49,466 nt of DNA from Bradyrhizobium sp. MOS002 (GTDB lineage: Bacteria > Pseudomonadota > Alphaproteobacteria > Rhizobiales > Xanthobacteraceae): positions 1 through 49,466 of the forward strand of contig NZ_PYFX01000025.1 in NCBI RefSeq assembly GCF_003020115.1, given 5' to 3'. Of this stretch, positions 24,910 through 32,889 are shown one piece after another. The notes under the pieces were generated by a model. It made no database searches, had not been told where the DNA came from, and saw nothing but the letters and a program-made list of their open reading frames with translations. Position numbers and translations under genes: made by a program. Every line of letters starts with the position of its first letter. Position 1 is the stretch's first letter.

Positions 24910-25359
24910 TCAGCGATCGGTTCGAGTATGACGTGGCTGCCAGGCCAACTGTAGCAGGGTGGCAGCCGGTCGCTTGCCCGCCTTGGCGCACTTCCGGCAC
25001 CGCAAGCAGCTCGCTAGGTCGTGTACGAAAGTCGTCGATGGGTGAGTAAGCGCCGCCAGATCGACGTCGCGCGCGGCCTTGCAGCGTGAGCATTCGATCT
25101 GGAGCCAGCTATAGCCGCCGTTGATCGCCTGGTCGATCGTCGGGGATGGATCGATGGGGCCGCCGTCCGACCACATCCGCTCGTTCCAGCTTTCGCAGAG
25201 CAGCTTGTCCGCCGTCCCGATCAGCGCCTCCCCCTTGGCTCGGGCATCGGCGGACTGGGCGGCCAGAATCGTCGTCATCGCTCGAGCCTTCCCAAGCTCC
25301 TTGGCGAGTGCCTTGCGGTCTCCTCCGGAGAGGGGCGTGGGGTGGTGCTTCGGCGCCAT
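24910..25359 (-). CDS. Conserved zinc-finger-like protein, 149 residues
   Basis: Begins MAPKHHPTPLSGGDRKALAK. The C-terminal half has two CxxC pairs, IECSRCKAARDVDLAAL and CLRCRKCAKAG, spaced about 35 residues apart, a likely zinc-binding domain. I recognise the YSWLQIECSRCKAARDVDLA block as a conserved rhizobial hypothetical. It starts nine bases after the stop of the previous gene, so the two are co-transcribed behind the LexA-type box. Confidence 0.75.
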   Translation of the reverse strand: MAPKHHPTPLSGGDRKALAKELGKARAMTTILAAQSADARAKGEALIGTADKLLCESWNERMWSDGGPIDPSPTIDQAINGGYSWLQIECSRCKAARDVDLAALTHPSTTFVHDLASCLRCRKCAKAGKRPAATLLQLAWQPRHTRTDR

Positions 25360-25368
25360 CGCCGGCGC

Positions 25369-25767
25369 CTACTCGAATTGCGGCCAGCAGCCGTCCTCTT
25401 CGTGGCGACCGGTCCGCTGAGAGCACGTGTTGTCCAGAAGACGTTGGCCGACATCCCGCCATATGGCTTCCGAACCGTAGAGTCGGACGGCATCGGCCTT
25501 CTGGATCTCGACCGTCCGGCCGCAGCGCCGGCAGGACAATCTGAGAAGGTGCGGAGGCATTTCGCTCAATCGCAGCCTTCGTACCGAAGAGCCTGGTGCG
25601 CGCTCCGCGTGCGGATCGTCCAGAAGCGCCTGCCAGTACTCCTGCGGCAGATTGGCATCGGGCGCCAATCCGCCGGACTTCGGCCGCCCCTTCCTGTCGA
25701 GGAGAGTGGCCAACTTTTCCATCTGCTTGGGCGTGGGCATTCGCCAACTCGCGGGTCGGTCGGTCAT
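25369..25767 (-). CDS. Conserved Cys-rich protein behind a LexA-type box
   Basis: The ATG at 25767 gives 132 residues beginning MTDRPASWRMPTPKQMEKLA; ATGs at 25740 and 25782 are alternatives. The conserved C-terminus LSCRRCGRTVEIQKADAVRL, GSEAIWRDVGQRLLDNTCSQ and RTGRHEEDGCWPQFE has four Cys able to bind zinc. I chose 25767 because it is nine bases downstream of the SOS-like box whose spacer contains a -10-like TATTAT, implying a leaderless transcript. It heads a run of co-directional genes to 20166. Confidence 0.75.
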   Translation of the reverse strand: MTDRPASWRMPTPKQMEKLATLLDRKGRPKSGGLAPDANLPQEYWQALLDDPHAERAPGSSVRRLRLSEMPPHLLRLSCRRCGRTVEIQKADAVRLYGSEAIWRDVGQRLLDNTCSQRTGRHEEDGCWPQFE

Positions 25768-25776
25768 TCCGATATA

Positions 25777-25791
25777 GAACATAATAAGAAC
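25777..25791 (-). promoter_or_regulatory. Candidate LexA (SOS) box heading the SRAP-containing gene run
   Basis: On the minus strand this reads GTTC-TTATTAT-GTTC, an exact alphaproteobacterial LexA operator. The seven-base spacer contains TATTAT, so LexA binding would cover the -10 element. The ATG of the first gene follows nine bases later. The architecture matches the box at 16051-16065. Exact matches inside coding DNA at 19620-19634 and 21756-21770 show that the motif alone is not decisive. Confidence 0.55.
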
Positions 25792-25863
25792 AAAAGAGTC
25801 GAGAGCTGCCGGAAAATTTTTCCTTGCCTGTCGAAGAGATCGCAAACGGGAAGGGGCCCGATT

Positions 25864-26775
25864 TCAGTCGGCCCTCAACGAGTAGCGCTCGTAAGCGGTC
25901 AGGAGCCGCGCTTGGATAGGCGGCGCCGACTGCCGATAGACTTCAGTTTGAAGAAACTCGCACTCCGCCTCGAAAGATTCCTCATCGGTTTCTGTGCACC
26001 AGGCACCCGGTGCGGGACCATTTGCAGCCTCCCAGCGGTAGCCTCGGACCTTCAAGCATTCCCGCTGGGGGAACGGAGCGCGCACCGCACGTAGTCGCCA
26101 CCTCGGACGGCGCGCGGAGTCCAAAAGGACGCCGAGAGCGGTCCGTCCGGTGCGCGGCAGCGGTCGCGACAGCACGTCGAGCGCGGCTTCGCAATCGTGC
26201 AGGGCGCGATGGCCGTCGAAGAAGCGACCGTGGCCTGCGGCCAGAGCCGAAAGACGCGTGCTCTCGAAACCCTCCGAAGCCCAATCGACTTCGCGCAACG
26301 AACAGGCCCACGGCTTTGCCGCAAAAGACGGAAGGAGCCGTTCGCAGAATCGGCGGTCGAAGGCGGCATTGTGAGCGATCACCAGAACCGCATCTTCTAT
26401 GAATGCTTCCGCAGCGCAGCGGTCGATGCTCCGGCCTGCGACCATTTCGTCGGTGATGCCGGTCAGCTTGGTGACGTCTGGCGAAATCGGTCGACCGGGA
26501 TCGCGCAGTTGATCAAACGAGTTCGCAGGGGCGACGAACGAGCCGTCCGTAGAATAGTCGAACGCGAGCATCGCCAACTCGATGATTTCGTCGCTGCTCG
26601 AGTCCAGACCGGTCGTTTCGACGTCCACGAGCACGCCGCGCCGCATCGGCGTTCCTACGGGTGGAAGCGCAGGGCTCGCCATACGCAATCTCCTGAGGAT
26701 CCGATACTCGCCACTGCTCTCGAGCACGGCTGCGAGCCGCTCAAGCTCTTGGTGCTCCGTGACCTCCGGCATCAT
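25864..26775 (-). CDS. DEDDh 3'-5' exonuclease (DnaQ-like)
   Basis: 303 residues. The exonuclease motifs are all present: Asp51 and Glu53 in LVDVETTGLD, Asp140 in IAHNAAFDRRF, His189 and Asp194 in GHRALHDCEAALDVL. This fold trims DNA or RNA from the 3' end using two metal ions. The 45 residues before the domain and about 90 after it are not recognised. The ATG overlaps the stop of the AAA+ protease gene, so the two products are made together. Confidence 0.9.
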   Translation of the reverse strand: MMPEVTEHQELERLAAVLESSGEYRILRRLRMASPALPPVGTPMRRGVLVDVETTGLDSSSDEIIELAMLAFDYSTDGSFVAPANSFDQLRDPGRPISPDVTKLTGITDEMVAGRSIDRCAAEAFIEDAVLVIAHNAAFDRRFCERLLPSFAAKPWACSLREVDWASEGFESTRLSALAAGHGRFFDGHRALHDCEAALDVLSRPLPRTGRTALGVLLDSARRPRWRLRAVRAPFPQRECLKVRGYRWEAANGPAPGAWCTETDEESFEAECEFLQTEVYRQSAPPIQARLLTAYERYSLRAD

Positions 26776-28829
26776 GAGAGGATGCCTCCTGCATCGACCA
26801 CGCCGACGGGGTCTCCCTCGTCGGCGCGAACGCCGGCCAGGATCTTTCCGATCTCTTCGCCCGAGAGGAAGCTTTTCTCGATCAGCGCGTCGGCGATGGC
26901 CAAGACTTGGTCCCGATGACTTTCGACGATCTGGCAGGCCCGCGCTTGCAGTCGCTGCAGCGTTTCGTCGACCCGATTCCGGACGGTCCGATCGAGCCGC
27001 AGCTCCTCGACGGCAGCGTCGGCGTCGCCGACGAAGACAAGTCCGCTCTGTCCCAAGCCGAGGGAAAGTTCCATGCTCGCCACGAGGCGAGTCGCGAGCG
27101 CCAGGTCGGACCGATCACTGCCACCGGCCCCTCCCGAAGGAGCGCCGAGCAGTACGATTTCCGCGGCACGCCCGGCCAGGGTGCCCAGAATCTCCTTCTC
27201 GATCGACTGGCGCGTGACGAGATCGCTCGAGGCGGGAGCAACGCTAGTCACGCCCCCGGCGCCTTGGCGACCGCCGATCCTGACCGACCTGACTTTTCCG
27301 ATGCCCGCAACGATGGCGACGACAACATGCCCGGCTTCGTGAACGGCGATGCGCCGGAGTTTCGTCGGGGGGATGGTGACTGGGGGCAGGATCGTGCGCA
27401 TGAGATCCTCGGTGGAAAGTTCACGCGAGGCGATTCGTGCCGCACGGCGCGCGCTCCTCACCACCTCCATGATCTCAGCCGGCGTGAAACCATCCAGCTT
27501 CTCCGCCGCCGAACGCAGATCCTCCTCCGGCAGACTGCCGCGCACATGAAAGCGCAGGATGTTGAGAATGCCGTCTGGACCCGGGGCCGTGATCTCGATG
27601 GCGCGCTCGAGCCGGCCAGGCCTCAGGATCGCCGGATCCACCGCCTCGATCCGATTCGTCGCGCCGATCACAACCACACCCTCGCGGCGCGCGCTCGTGG
27701 CGTCGTCCAGAAGCAGCATGAAATCTTCGATGATCGGCATCCACCAATCGCGGTTTCGGGGGCTTAACGATTCTCTCGACGGCAGGCCGTCGATCTCGTC
27801 GATGAAAAGGATGCACGGCGCCGCAGCGACTGCCTTGGCGAAAACTTCGCGCTGGGCCTTGATCACCCCGTCGAGATATCCGGAACTGGTTGCGAATAAC
27901 TCGCCCATACTGCCGACGATCAACATCGACTCGCAGGCGCGAGCGATGCTTCTTGCGAGAACGCTCTTGCCCATGCCAGGTGCCGAATGGAAGATCGCAC
28001 CCCGATCGACTGCGCTCCAAGGCAAATTGCCGGCGCGATACTCGCGCATGTCGTGCGCCAGGGCCAACGCCCAGTCCCTCGCGGCGCCGTATTCGACGGC
28101 CGTCTCGAGAAGCGGCGCGTCGTCGCTGCCGGTTTGTCGCACGAGCGTCTTTGCTGCGGAAGACAAGCGAGCCTTGACATCCTGCTCGGTGCTGCCGGGT
28201 CGCATGGCCGCAACTACGTCCTCCAGATCGAGGCCGACGAGATCCTGCCGCTCGACTTGCGAGGCGCTTCCGTAGATTTTCCTGATTGCGTCCTCGACGA
28301 TATTGGGTTCGAACTTCAAGGACAAACGGAAATCCGCGGCTCCGACGAGCGTCGACGGAAGCATTTGTTCTGGAGCGACGGCGACGCCGACCACCGACGC
28401 TCCAGCCGCGAGAGCGGTAGCGGCGTCCGCGTTGCCGGAGGATGGTTGGTGTGCCTTCCGATCGGACCCATCGCGAGCAATGCACGTCCACTTCCTTCCG
28501 AAGGGACGCCGCGCGAAAAGGTCTTTCAACGGCTGGACCCAAGCCGCGGACGGAACCGAGATCACGAGAGCCTGAGAGGACGACGATTTCAGGGCGTCCT
28601 TGATGGCGGGGGTGAGCGCGGCAGCGAACGCGGCGGAGACCAGCGCCTCGCGCGGTGTGAATGAATCGGGAATGGTCTCTTCGATCGCATCCGCGGCGTC
28701 GTCGTCGCCCGAATCTTCGTCGGAATCCCGTTCGCTCTCCGGAAGTTCACTCGCAGCCGCGCTCAACGCAGCCACGAACCCCTTGGTCGCGCGCGACTGG
28801 CTCTGCTCGTCTTCCTTGTCGGTGCTCAC
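26772..28829 (-). CDS. Soluble FtsH-like AAA+ ATPase with M41 zinc-peptidase domain
   Basis: 685 residues from a GTG at 28829. The first 230 residues are Ser/Asp/Ala-rich and unfamiliar, with no membrane helix, unlike true FtsH. The AAA+ module has Walker A (SAPGMGKS, about 283-290), Walker B (ILFIDEID, about 341-348) and second region of homology (GATNRIEAVDPAILRPGRLE). The peptidase domain has HEAGH near residue 495 and the third zinc ligand in SDRSDLALATRL. It should unfold and degrade proteins in the cytoplasm. It overlaps both the exonuclease gene and a 32-codon ORF. Confidence 0.9.
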   Translation of the reverse strand: MSTDKEDEQSQSRATKGFVAALSAAASELPESERDSDEDSGDDDAADAIEETIPDSFTPREALVSAAFAAALTPAIKDALKSSSSQALVISVPSAAWVQPLKDLFARRPFGRKWTCIARDGSDRKAHQPSSGNADAATALAAGASVVGVAVAPEQMLPSTLVGAADFRLSLKFEPNIVEDAIRKIYGSASQVERQDLVGLDLEDVVAAMRPGSTEQDVKARLSSAAKTLVRQTGSDDAPLLETAVEYGAARDWALALAHDMREYRAGNLPWSAVDRGAIFHSAPGMGKSVLARSIARACESMLIVGSMGELFATSSGYLDGVIKAQREVFAKAVAAAPCILFIDEIDGLPSRESLSPRNRDWWMPIIEDFMLLLDDATSARREGVVVIGATNRIEAVDPAILRPGRLERAIEITAPGPDGILNILRFHVRGSLPEEDLRSAAEKLDGFTPAEIMEVVRSARRAARIASRELSTEDLMRTILPPVTIPPTKLRRIAVHEAGHVVVAIVAGIGKVRSVRIGGRQGAGGVTSVAPASSDLVTRQSIEKEILGTLAGRAAEIVLLGAPSGGAGGSDRSDLALATRLVASMELSLGLGQSGLVFVGDADAAVEELRLDRTVRNRVDETLQRLQARACQIVESHRDQVLAIADALIEKSFLSGEEIGKILAGVRADEGDPVGVVDAGGILS

Positions 28830-28924
28830 TGCCTTAACTCCATGTCGACGCTCTCCGGCAACGGTGATGAGCCGCCGGCGTGGTCGATGTGCAGGTCGAG
28901 CGCGATTTGCAGCCCCAGCCTCAT
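28826..28924 (-). CDS. 32-residue ORF between two operon genes
   Basis: An ATG at 28924, one base after the stop of the upstream gene, opens MRLGLQIALDLHIDHAGGSS and ends at a TGA that overlaps the GTG of the AAA+ protease (GTGA). It exactly fills the gap between two genes, with coupling on both sides, which is hard to explain unless it is translated. It could be a small protein or a leader that times translation of the protease. Confidence 0.5.
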   Translation of the reverse strand: MRLGLQIALDLHIDHAGGSSPLPESVDMELRQ

Positions 28925-28925
28925 C

Positions 28926-29372
28926 TCAGGGCTCCAGCCCGGCGCGCGCGAGGAGCGGTCGCATCGCGCGCACGGTCCAAGAGGTGGCGAGCCGCTTCTC
29001 CCGAGTCTTCGCCTTCGGCAGCCGCCTGAGCACCCACGCGATGACCAGGCACGACGCCGCGTCGCCTTCGCAGGCGCAGATGACCAGGGCCGTCATGCAG
29101 AGATCGAACTTCAAAGTTTGGGAGTTGTGCATCCCCATCGCCATGACGATAGCGATGGCGGCGGCGGAGTCGCCTGACGCCGCTTCGCGCCAGCGGGGTT
29201 CGGCGAGCATCGAGACGTTGGCGACGGCGGCCTTCATCTGACCCAGCGACGGCGTGTGGAAGTTGTCGGCGCGGGTGCAGCGCCACCAGCCGAGCGCCCT
29301 AAAGGACATCTCGTCCATCGAGCGGAAATCGGGGATGGCGTTTTCATCGGAGATCTTACGCTGGGTACTCAC
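28926..29372 (-). CDS. CACEG-motif protein, paralogue A, 148 residues
   Basis: Starts at a GTG at 29372 behind GAGAGGAAAT. The core EPRWREAASGDSAAAIAIVM, then LKFDLCMTALVICACEGDAA and SCLVIAWVLRRLP, aligns along its length with the next gene upstream. The shared motif CACEGxAASCxxIA puts two Cys and a Glu beside a third Cys, possibly a metal or redox site. It is soluble or peripherally hydrophobic. I do not recognise a named family. Probably arose by tandem duplication. Confidence 0.75.
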   Translation of the reverse strand: MSTQRKISDENAIPDFRSMDEMSFRALGWWRCTRADNFHTPSLGQMKAAVANVSMLAEPRWREAASGDSAAAIAIVMAMGMHNSQTLKFDLCMTALVICACEGDAASCLVIAWVLRRLPKAKTREKRLATSWTVRAMRPLLARAGLEP

Positions 29373-29488
29373 GTTAATTTCCTCTCGTCTTTCTCGGGAC
29401 CGCGGAGCTCTCGATGCGAAAAGTCACAGGCAACAGCGGCGGCACCGTTCCAACATCGTTGACGTGCGGACAGCTCAAGGCTGGGATT

Positions 29489-29926
29489 TCACTTCGGGCC
29501 CCGCATGGAGCGGCGCAGCGTCGCTGAAGCAACGCTTGCCCAGGCGTCCGCGAGCTCGGATTCCTTGTCGCCCGCCCGAGGCAGGTTCAGGATGACATTG
29601 GCGATGATCACGCAGGAAGCGGCGCTGCCCTCGCAAGCGCAGGCCGCCAGGGCAGTCATGGCCACGTCGAATTTCTGACGGAACGGCCCCCTCGGATTCA
29701 TCGATAGCACGATCGCAATCGCGTTCTCGGCGTCTCCCGACACCGCGGACTTCCAACGGGGCTCGCCGAAGAATTCGACCTGCGTCGCGACGAAGCGCAT
29801 TGCGCGGATCGCATCCGGGTGGAAGCTCGACGGCGGCAGGAGGGACCACCATCGCGTGGGAGAATAATCCCAAGCCGATGGACGGTTGCGGGTCGGCTTG
29901 TCGGCATTCGACGACTTGCTGCTCAT
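29489..29926 (-). CDS. CACEG-motif protein, paralogue B, 145 residues
   Basis: The ATG at 29926 is preceded by the strong site AAAGGAGATC, giving a start at MSSKSSNADKPTRNRPSAWD. It shares with its neighbour the WW near residue 27, FFGEPRWKSAVSGDAENAIA, KFDVAMTALAACACEGSAAS and CVIIANVILNLPRA. A 116-bp gap separates the two genes. Duplication and retention suggests a hetero-oligomer or two specificities; that is inference. Confidence 0.78.
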   Translation of the reverse strand: MSSKSSNADKPTRNRPSAWDYSPTRWWSLLPPSSFHPDAIRAMRFVATQVEFFGEPRWKSAVSGDAENAIAIVLSMNPRGPFRQKFDVAMTALAACACEGSAASCVIIANVILNLPRAGDKESELADAWASVASATLRRSMRGPK

Positions 29927-29987
29927 GTTGATCTCCTTTCGCGATCCTCGGCGCCGCCCCGCAAAGCGTCGGCGGCGCCGAACGGAA

Positions 29988-30863
29988 CTACGCCACGCCG
30001 CCCATCTGGCCGGCGGCGGCCGGCTTGCGCGGCCCCGGTCCGGTCGGACGGTTGCTGATGAAACGTGCCATGGCGTCTTCGGGCGGGGCCGTGTCCGGCA
30101 CCAAGCCGACAGCGGAGGTCGCGACATCCTTCCGGCCATTCTCACGGTTGATCGCCTTGATCACCGTGGAGAACAGGTTAGGAATCTCCGAGAGCAGCGC
30201 CGCGCGGAGGCACGAGGTGACCCGGTCCAGAGAGTCACGGACCGGCACCTGGAAGTGCTCGTCCAAGTCGTCACGAGAGATCTTGAGGTCTTTGTGGAAG
30301 CCCGCGGAGCCGTAATAGTCGATGACGCCGGCCGTCACGCGCGTGATGTTCTTGTACCCCCGCTTCGCCAGGTACGAGGGCAACACCAAGCGCGCCGCCT
30401 TCAGGTCATGCTCGATCGGACGGCGGGTGCGGCCGTCGACCAAGCCGTTCCCGCGCTTCATCTCGTAGATTCCCGCCCAGCCCACCTCTTCGTCGATCAC
30501 GGCGAGATCCATCGTGACGATGCGCTCGGCCGCGGCGTCGGCGCGGATGCTGATCCGAGCCAAGTCGTCGATGGAGTTGCGGGCGAGCAGCAGTTCGTTG
30601 GCGGCGTCGACGATCGGGATCTCGGCGTCGACCAGCACCTCGAAGCGTCCGCTCGCCGCCAAGGCGTGAGCGGCAGTGCTCTGGAGGAGGAGTCCATGGC
30701 GTTTGACCACGGAGCCCACGACGGAGATGGCACGACTGAGATCCGGGCCGATGACGGGATCCTCGTTGAAGGCGGACCCGATGGCGTTTGCCACGAGCGT
30801 CTGAGCGCTCCGCGCGAGCGCGGCTTCGGAAACGGACTGAACTTGCGACTCGACTTCTTGCAT
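29988..30863 (-). CDS. Possible PD-(D/E)XK-like protein, 291 residues
   Basis: Starts MQEVESQVQSVSEAALARSA at 30863. The centre reads RIVTMDLAVIDEEVGWAGIY then EMKRGNG, which has the Asp ... Glu-x-Lys arrangement and hydrophobic strands of the PD-(D/E)XK nuclease fold. The N-terminal third is helical; the C-terminus has LPSYLAKRGYKNITRVTAGV and a Pro/Gly-rich tail. It is the first gene of the minus-strand unit and lies beyond the palindrome that separates it from the XRE regulator. The nuclease assignment is a motif-level inference. Confidence 0.65.
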   Translation of the reverse strand: MQEVESQVQSVSEAALARSAQTLVANAIGSAFNEDPVIGPDLSRAISVVGSVVKRHGLLLQSTAAHALAASGRFEVLVDAEIPIVDAANELLLARNSIDDLARISIRADAAAERIVTMDLAVIDEEVGWAGIYEMKRGNGLVDGRTRRPIEHDLKAARLVLPSYLAKRGYKNITRVTAGVIDYYGSAGFHKDLKISRDDLDEHFQVPVRDSLDRVTSCLRAALLSEIPNLFSTVIKAINRENGRKDVATSAVGLVPDTAPPEDAMARFISNRPTGPGPRKPAAAGQMGGVA

Positions 30864-30890
30864 AGTGTCTCATCTCTCTGCGGTTGATGA

Positions 30891-30909
30891 TTGTGCTATG
30901 GTAGCACAA
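30891..30909. promoter_or_regulatory. Perfect palindrome, probable operator
   Basis: TTGTGCTA-TGG-TAGCACAA is an exact eight-base inverted repeat with a three-base spacer, lying 27 bp upstream of the minus-strand gene start and 83 bp from the plus-strand XRE gene. A related half-site (TCGTGCTGCTATAGC) lies near 30931-30945. Such sites are typical of dimeric HTH repressors, and the adjacent XRE protein is the natural candidate to bind it. Confidence 0.65.
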
Positions 30910-30991
30910 AAAACGCAGATCGCAACAAATTCGTGCTGCTATAGCCCAATCTCTCCGTGTTAACCTTAATCGACCGTGAAGGAGCGATTCG

Positions 30992-31270
30992 GTGACGGAG
31001 TTGGACGAGGATGAGATTTTGACGCCCGCGATGATCCGCGCAGCCAGGGGACTACTTGGTCTCGATCAGGCAGAGGCAGCAGAACTGGCTGGGCTGAGCC
31101 AGAGAACGATCTCCAAATTGGAAGCGGAGAACGATCTCTTCTCGAAGGACTCGCGCAGAAGGAATGCGCTGCAGGCGATCAGGTCCGGGTTCGAGAAGGC
31201 AGGGATAGAGTTCATTTTCCAGAGCGAGGAATCTGGTCAGGGAGTTCGGATGAGGCGCACCTCAAAATAG
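30992..31270 (+). CDS. XRE-family helix-turn-helix regulator, 92 residues
   Basis: Begins at a GTG at 30992 with GAAGGAGCG upstream. The HTH is GLDQAEAAELAGLSQRTISK, followed by KDSRRRNALQAIRSGFEKAG, which resembles small XRE/Cro-like regulators. It is divergent from the operon starting at 30863, with the palindrome at 30891-30909 between them. It probably controls that operon and itself; this is inferred from arrangement. Confidence 0.88.
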   Translation: MTELDEDEILTPAMIRAARGLLGLDQAEAAELAGLSQRTISKLEAENDLFSKDSRRRNALQAIRSGFEKAGIEFIFQSEESGQGVRMRRTSK

Positions 31271-31557
31271 CGCGATGGAGATCCCTGAGCGCTGACGGAT
31301 CCCACACTTTCTGACACTTCAATATGACTGCAGGCTTGGTCGAGGGAATCCACGAAAAATATATTCGCGATGCCGCAGATCAGGTTGGCTGGCACACCGC
31401 CTTTCGAACCGTGCCAGTGCAGCGCCATTCAGCAAAGCTACCCAAGGGCGAAGCCTTTGACCGCTTCATGCGTTGTCGGGCCTAACTCATTTGGCTCGGC
31501 CTGCTCGTTAGTTCCGGTTGGTCCATCATGTTCGCGAGTCGCGCGAACAACCTCGTC

Positions 31558-32623
31558 TCAAAAAATTGCGAGAGCTTCGAGCGCCTCGTCCTCCTCAGCC
31601 GCGAGGGAAACTCCGAGGCCGAGCGGTTCAAGCCGGTCCAAAATGAACGCGGCCGCACGCTTCTCCTGACGCATTTTGAAGGAGAGAATGGGGTGAGAGC
31701 TGGATCTCATCTGACGCAATACTTCTACTCGAAGATTGCGAGCCTCGCTCAGATACACGACGCTGCCCAGGATCGGAACACCCGTGCGCAAGGCCTCGGC
31801 GACGTCATCGTTTCCACGCGACCTATCGAACAGCGAGCTGACAAAAGTCCGGGCACACATCGATACAGCCGTCTGCGGCTGGTGGCGTTCGAGACGAATC
31901 TCAACTCTAAAGTTCTGTTCGAAAGAATAGCCACGAGCGCGTAGTGCCCGCATTCCTTCGTCCAATTCTCCGATGGCGAACGCGAAGCCACGACGCGCGC
32001 AATCTCTCCGCTGCAGTCGGGTAGGGCCGGGTTCCCCCGAAGCTCGCGTTGGCGCACTCGCGATCTTCATCCGAGACGCCCACCCACGGGAAGAGATGCT
32101 TACGTTCGCCCGTGAAATAGAACAGGGGTTCGCCCGCCGAAACGAATATTCCGCCATTGCAGATTATGGTCTGCACCGCGCCACGCTTTGCGACCGCTTC
32201 CCGGTTTGCGAAATCGTTGAGTTCGTGGTCAACCCTCTCGGATTCGCTTTCCGGAAAGGGCGGTAGCGGCCAATCATCATGATAGTCCGGAAAATATGGA
32301 TCCAGCAGCGTAAGGTATTCTAAGCGGCTGCCTTCGGCCTCGAGCATCCGCTTGAAAGTTTCGCGATCGAGGCGATTGTGTTCGCCTCCCAACGGCCACC
32401 ACAGCCGATTATCGTAGCTCCTGATTTCGTAGTGAAATGCGCTGCGATCGGCTCGCGCTGCCAGGCTGACCTCGTATGCAACGGGCGCGGAAACCGCAGA
32501 GATTTCGTCGATTCGGACGTCGATCTGGGCCTCGAACCAGGAGCAGTTCGGTATCCGCAACCGTGGATTGCGCTTCCAGCACTGTCGATAGGGTAGCCGG
32601 ACCTTGATCAGTTCGTATGTCAT
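31558..32623 (-). pseudogene. Unknown protein of about 355 residues, frameshifted
   Basis: From the ATG at 32623 the frame reads MTYELIKVRLPYRQCWKRNP and continues through EYLTLLDPYFPDYHDDWPLP and GGIFVSAGEPLFYFTGERKH to PTAAERLRA. It must then shift by one base near 32010, in a GCGCGCG run, to reach RGFAFAIGELDEGMRALRAR and the coherent C-terminus ending EEDEALEALAIF. Removing one G restores a single protein. The family is not recognised. Confidence 0.7.
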
Positions 32624-32703
32624 CGGTCGATCTTCATGTACGCCAGTAAACGCTCGCTTGCGGGCCGATGAATGCAGCCCGTTTCCCCGCCGGGCGCGAC
32701 ACC

Positions 32704-32889
32704 TCAGTTGGGCTTCGGGTCGAACAGAGACGGCGACGCCGTGAGTTCGATGCGATGCTCCAGCCATGCGACGGTGCGTTCCATGGTGTCCGCATCTCCC
32801 TTCTCGAAAACGGCCATCGCGAAGACCGGAAACTTGATCCATCCTCCCGCCGCTTCCGCTTTGAGCGAATAGCGCACCCTCGCGATCAC
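32704..32889 (-). CDS. Small hypothetical protein, 61 residues
   Basis: Starts at a GTG at 32889 that overlaps the stop of the preceding gene (GTGA). It reads MIARVRYSLKAEAAGGWIKF and TMERTVAWLEHRIELTASPS. It is a small soluble alpha/beta protein by composition. Translational coupling supports it. Function unknown. Confidence 0.55.
   Translation of the reverse strand: MIARVRYSLKAEAAGGWIKFPVFAMAVFEKGDADTMERTVAWLEHRIELTASPSLFDPKPN

Noticed and set aside
31530..31548. Inverted repeat GTTCGCG-AGTCG-CGCGAAC just beyond the minus-strand gene ending at 31558, considered as a terminator
   Set aside because: The stem is GC-rich but no T-run follows in the direction of transcription, and such short repeats are common at this base composition.
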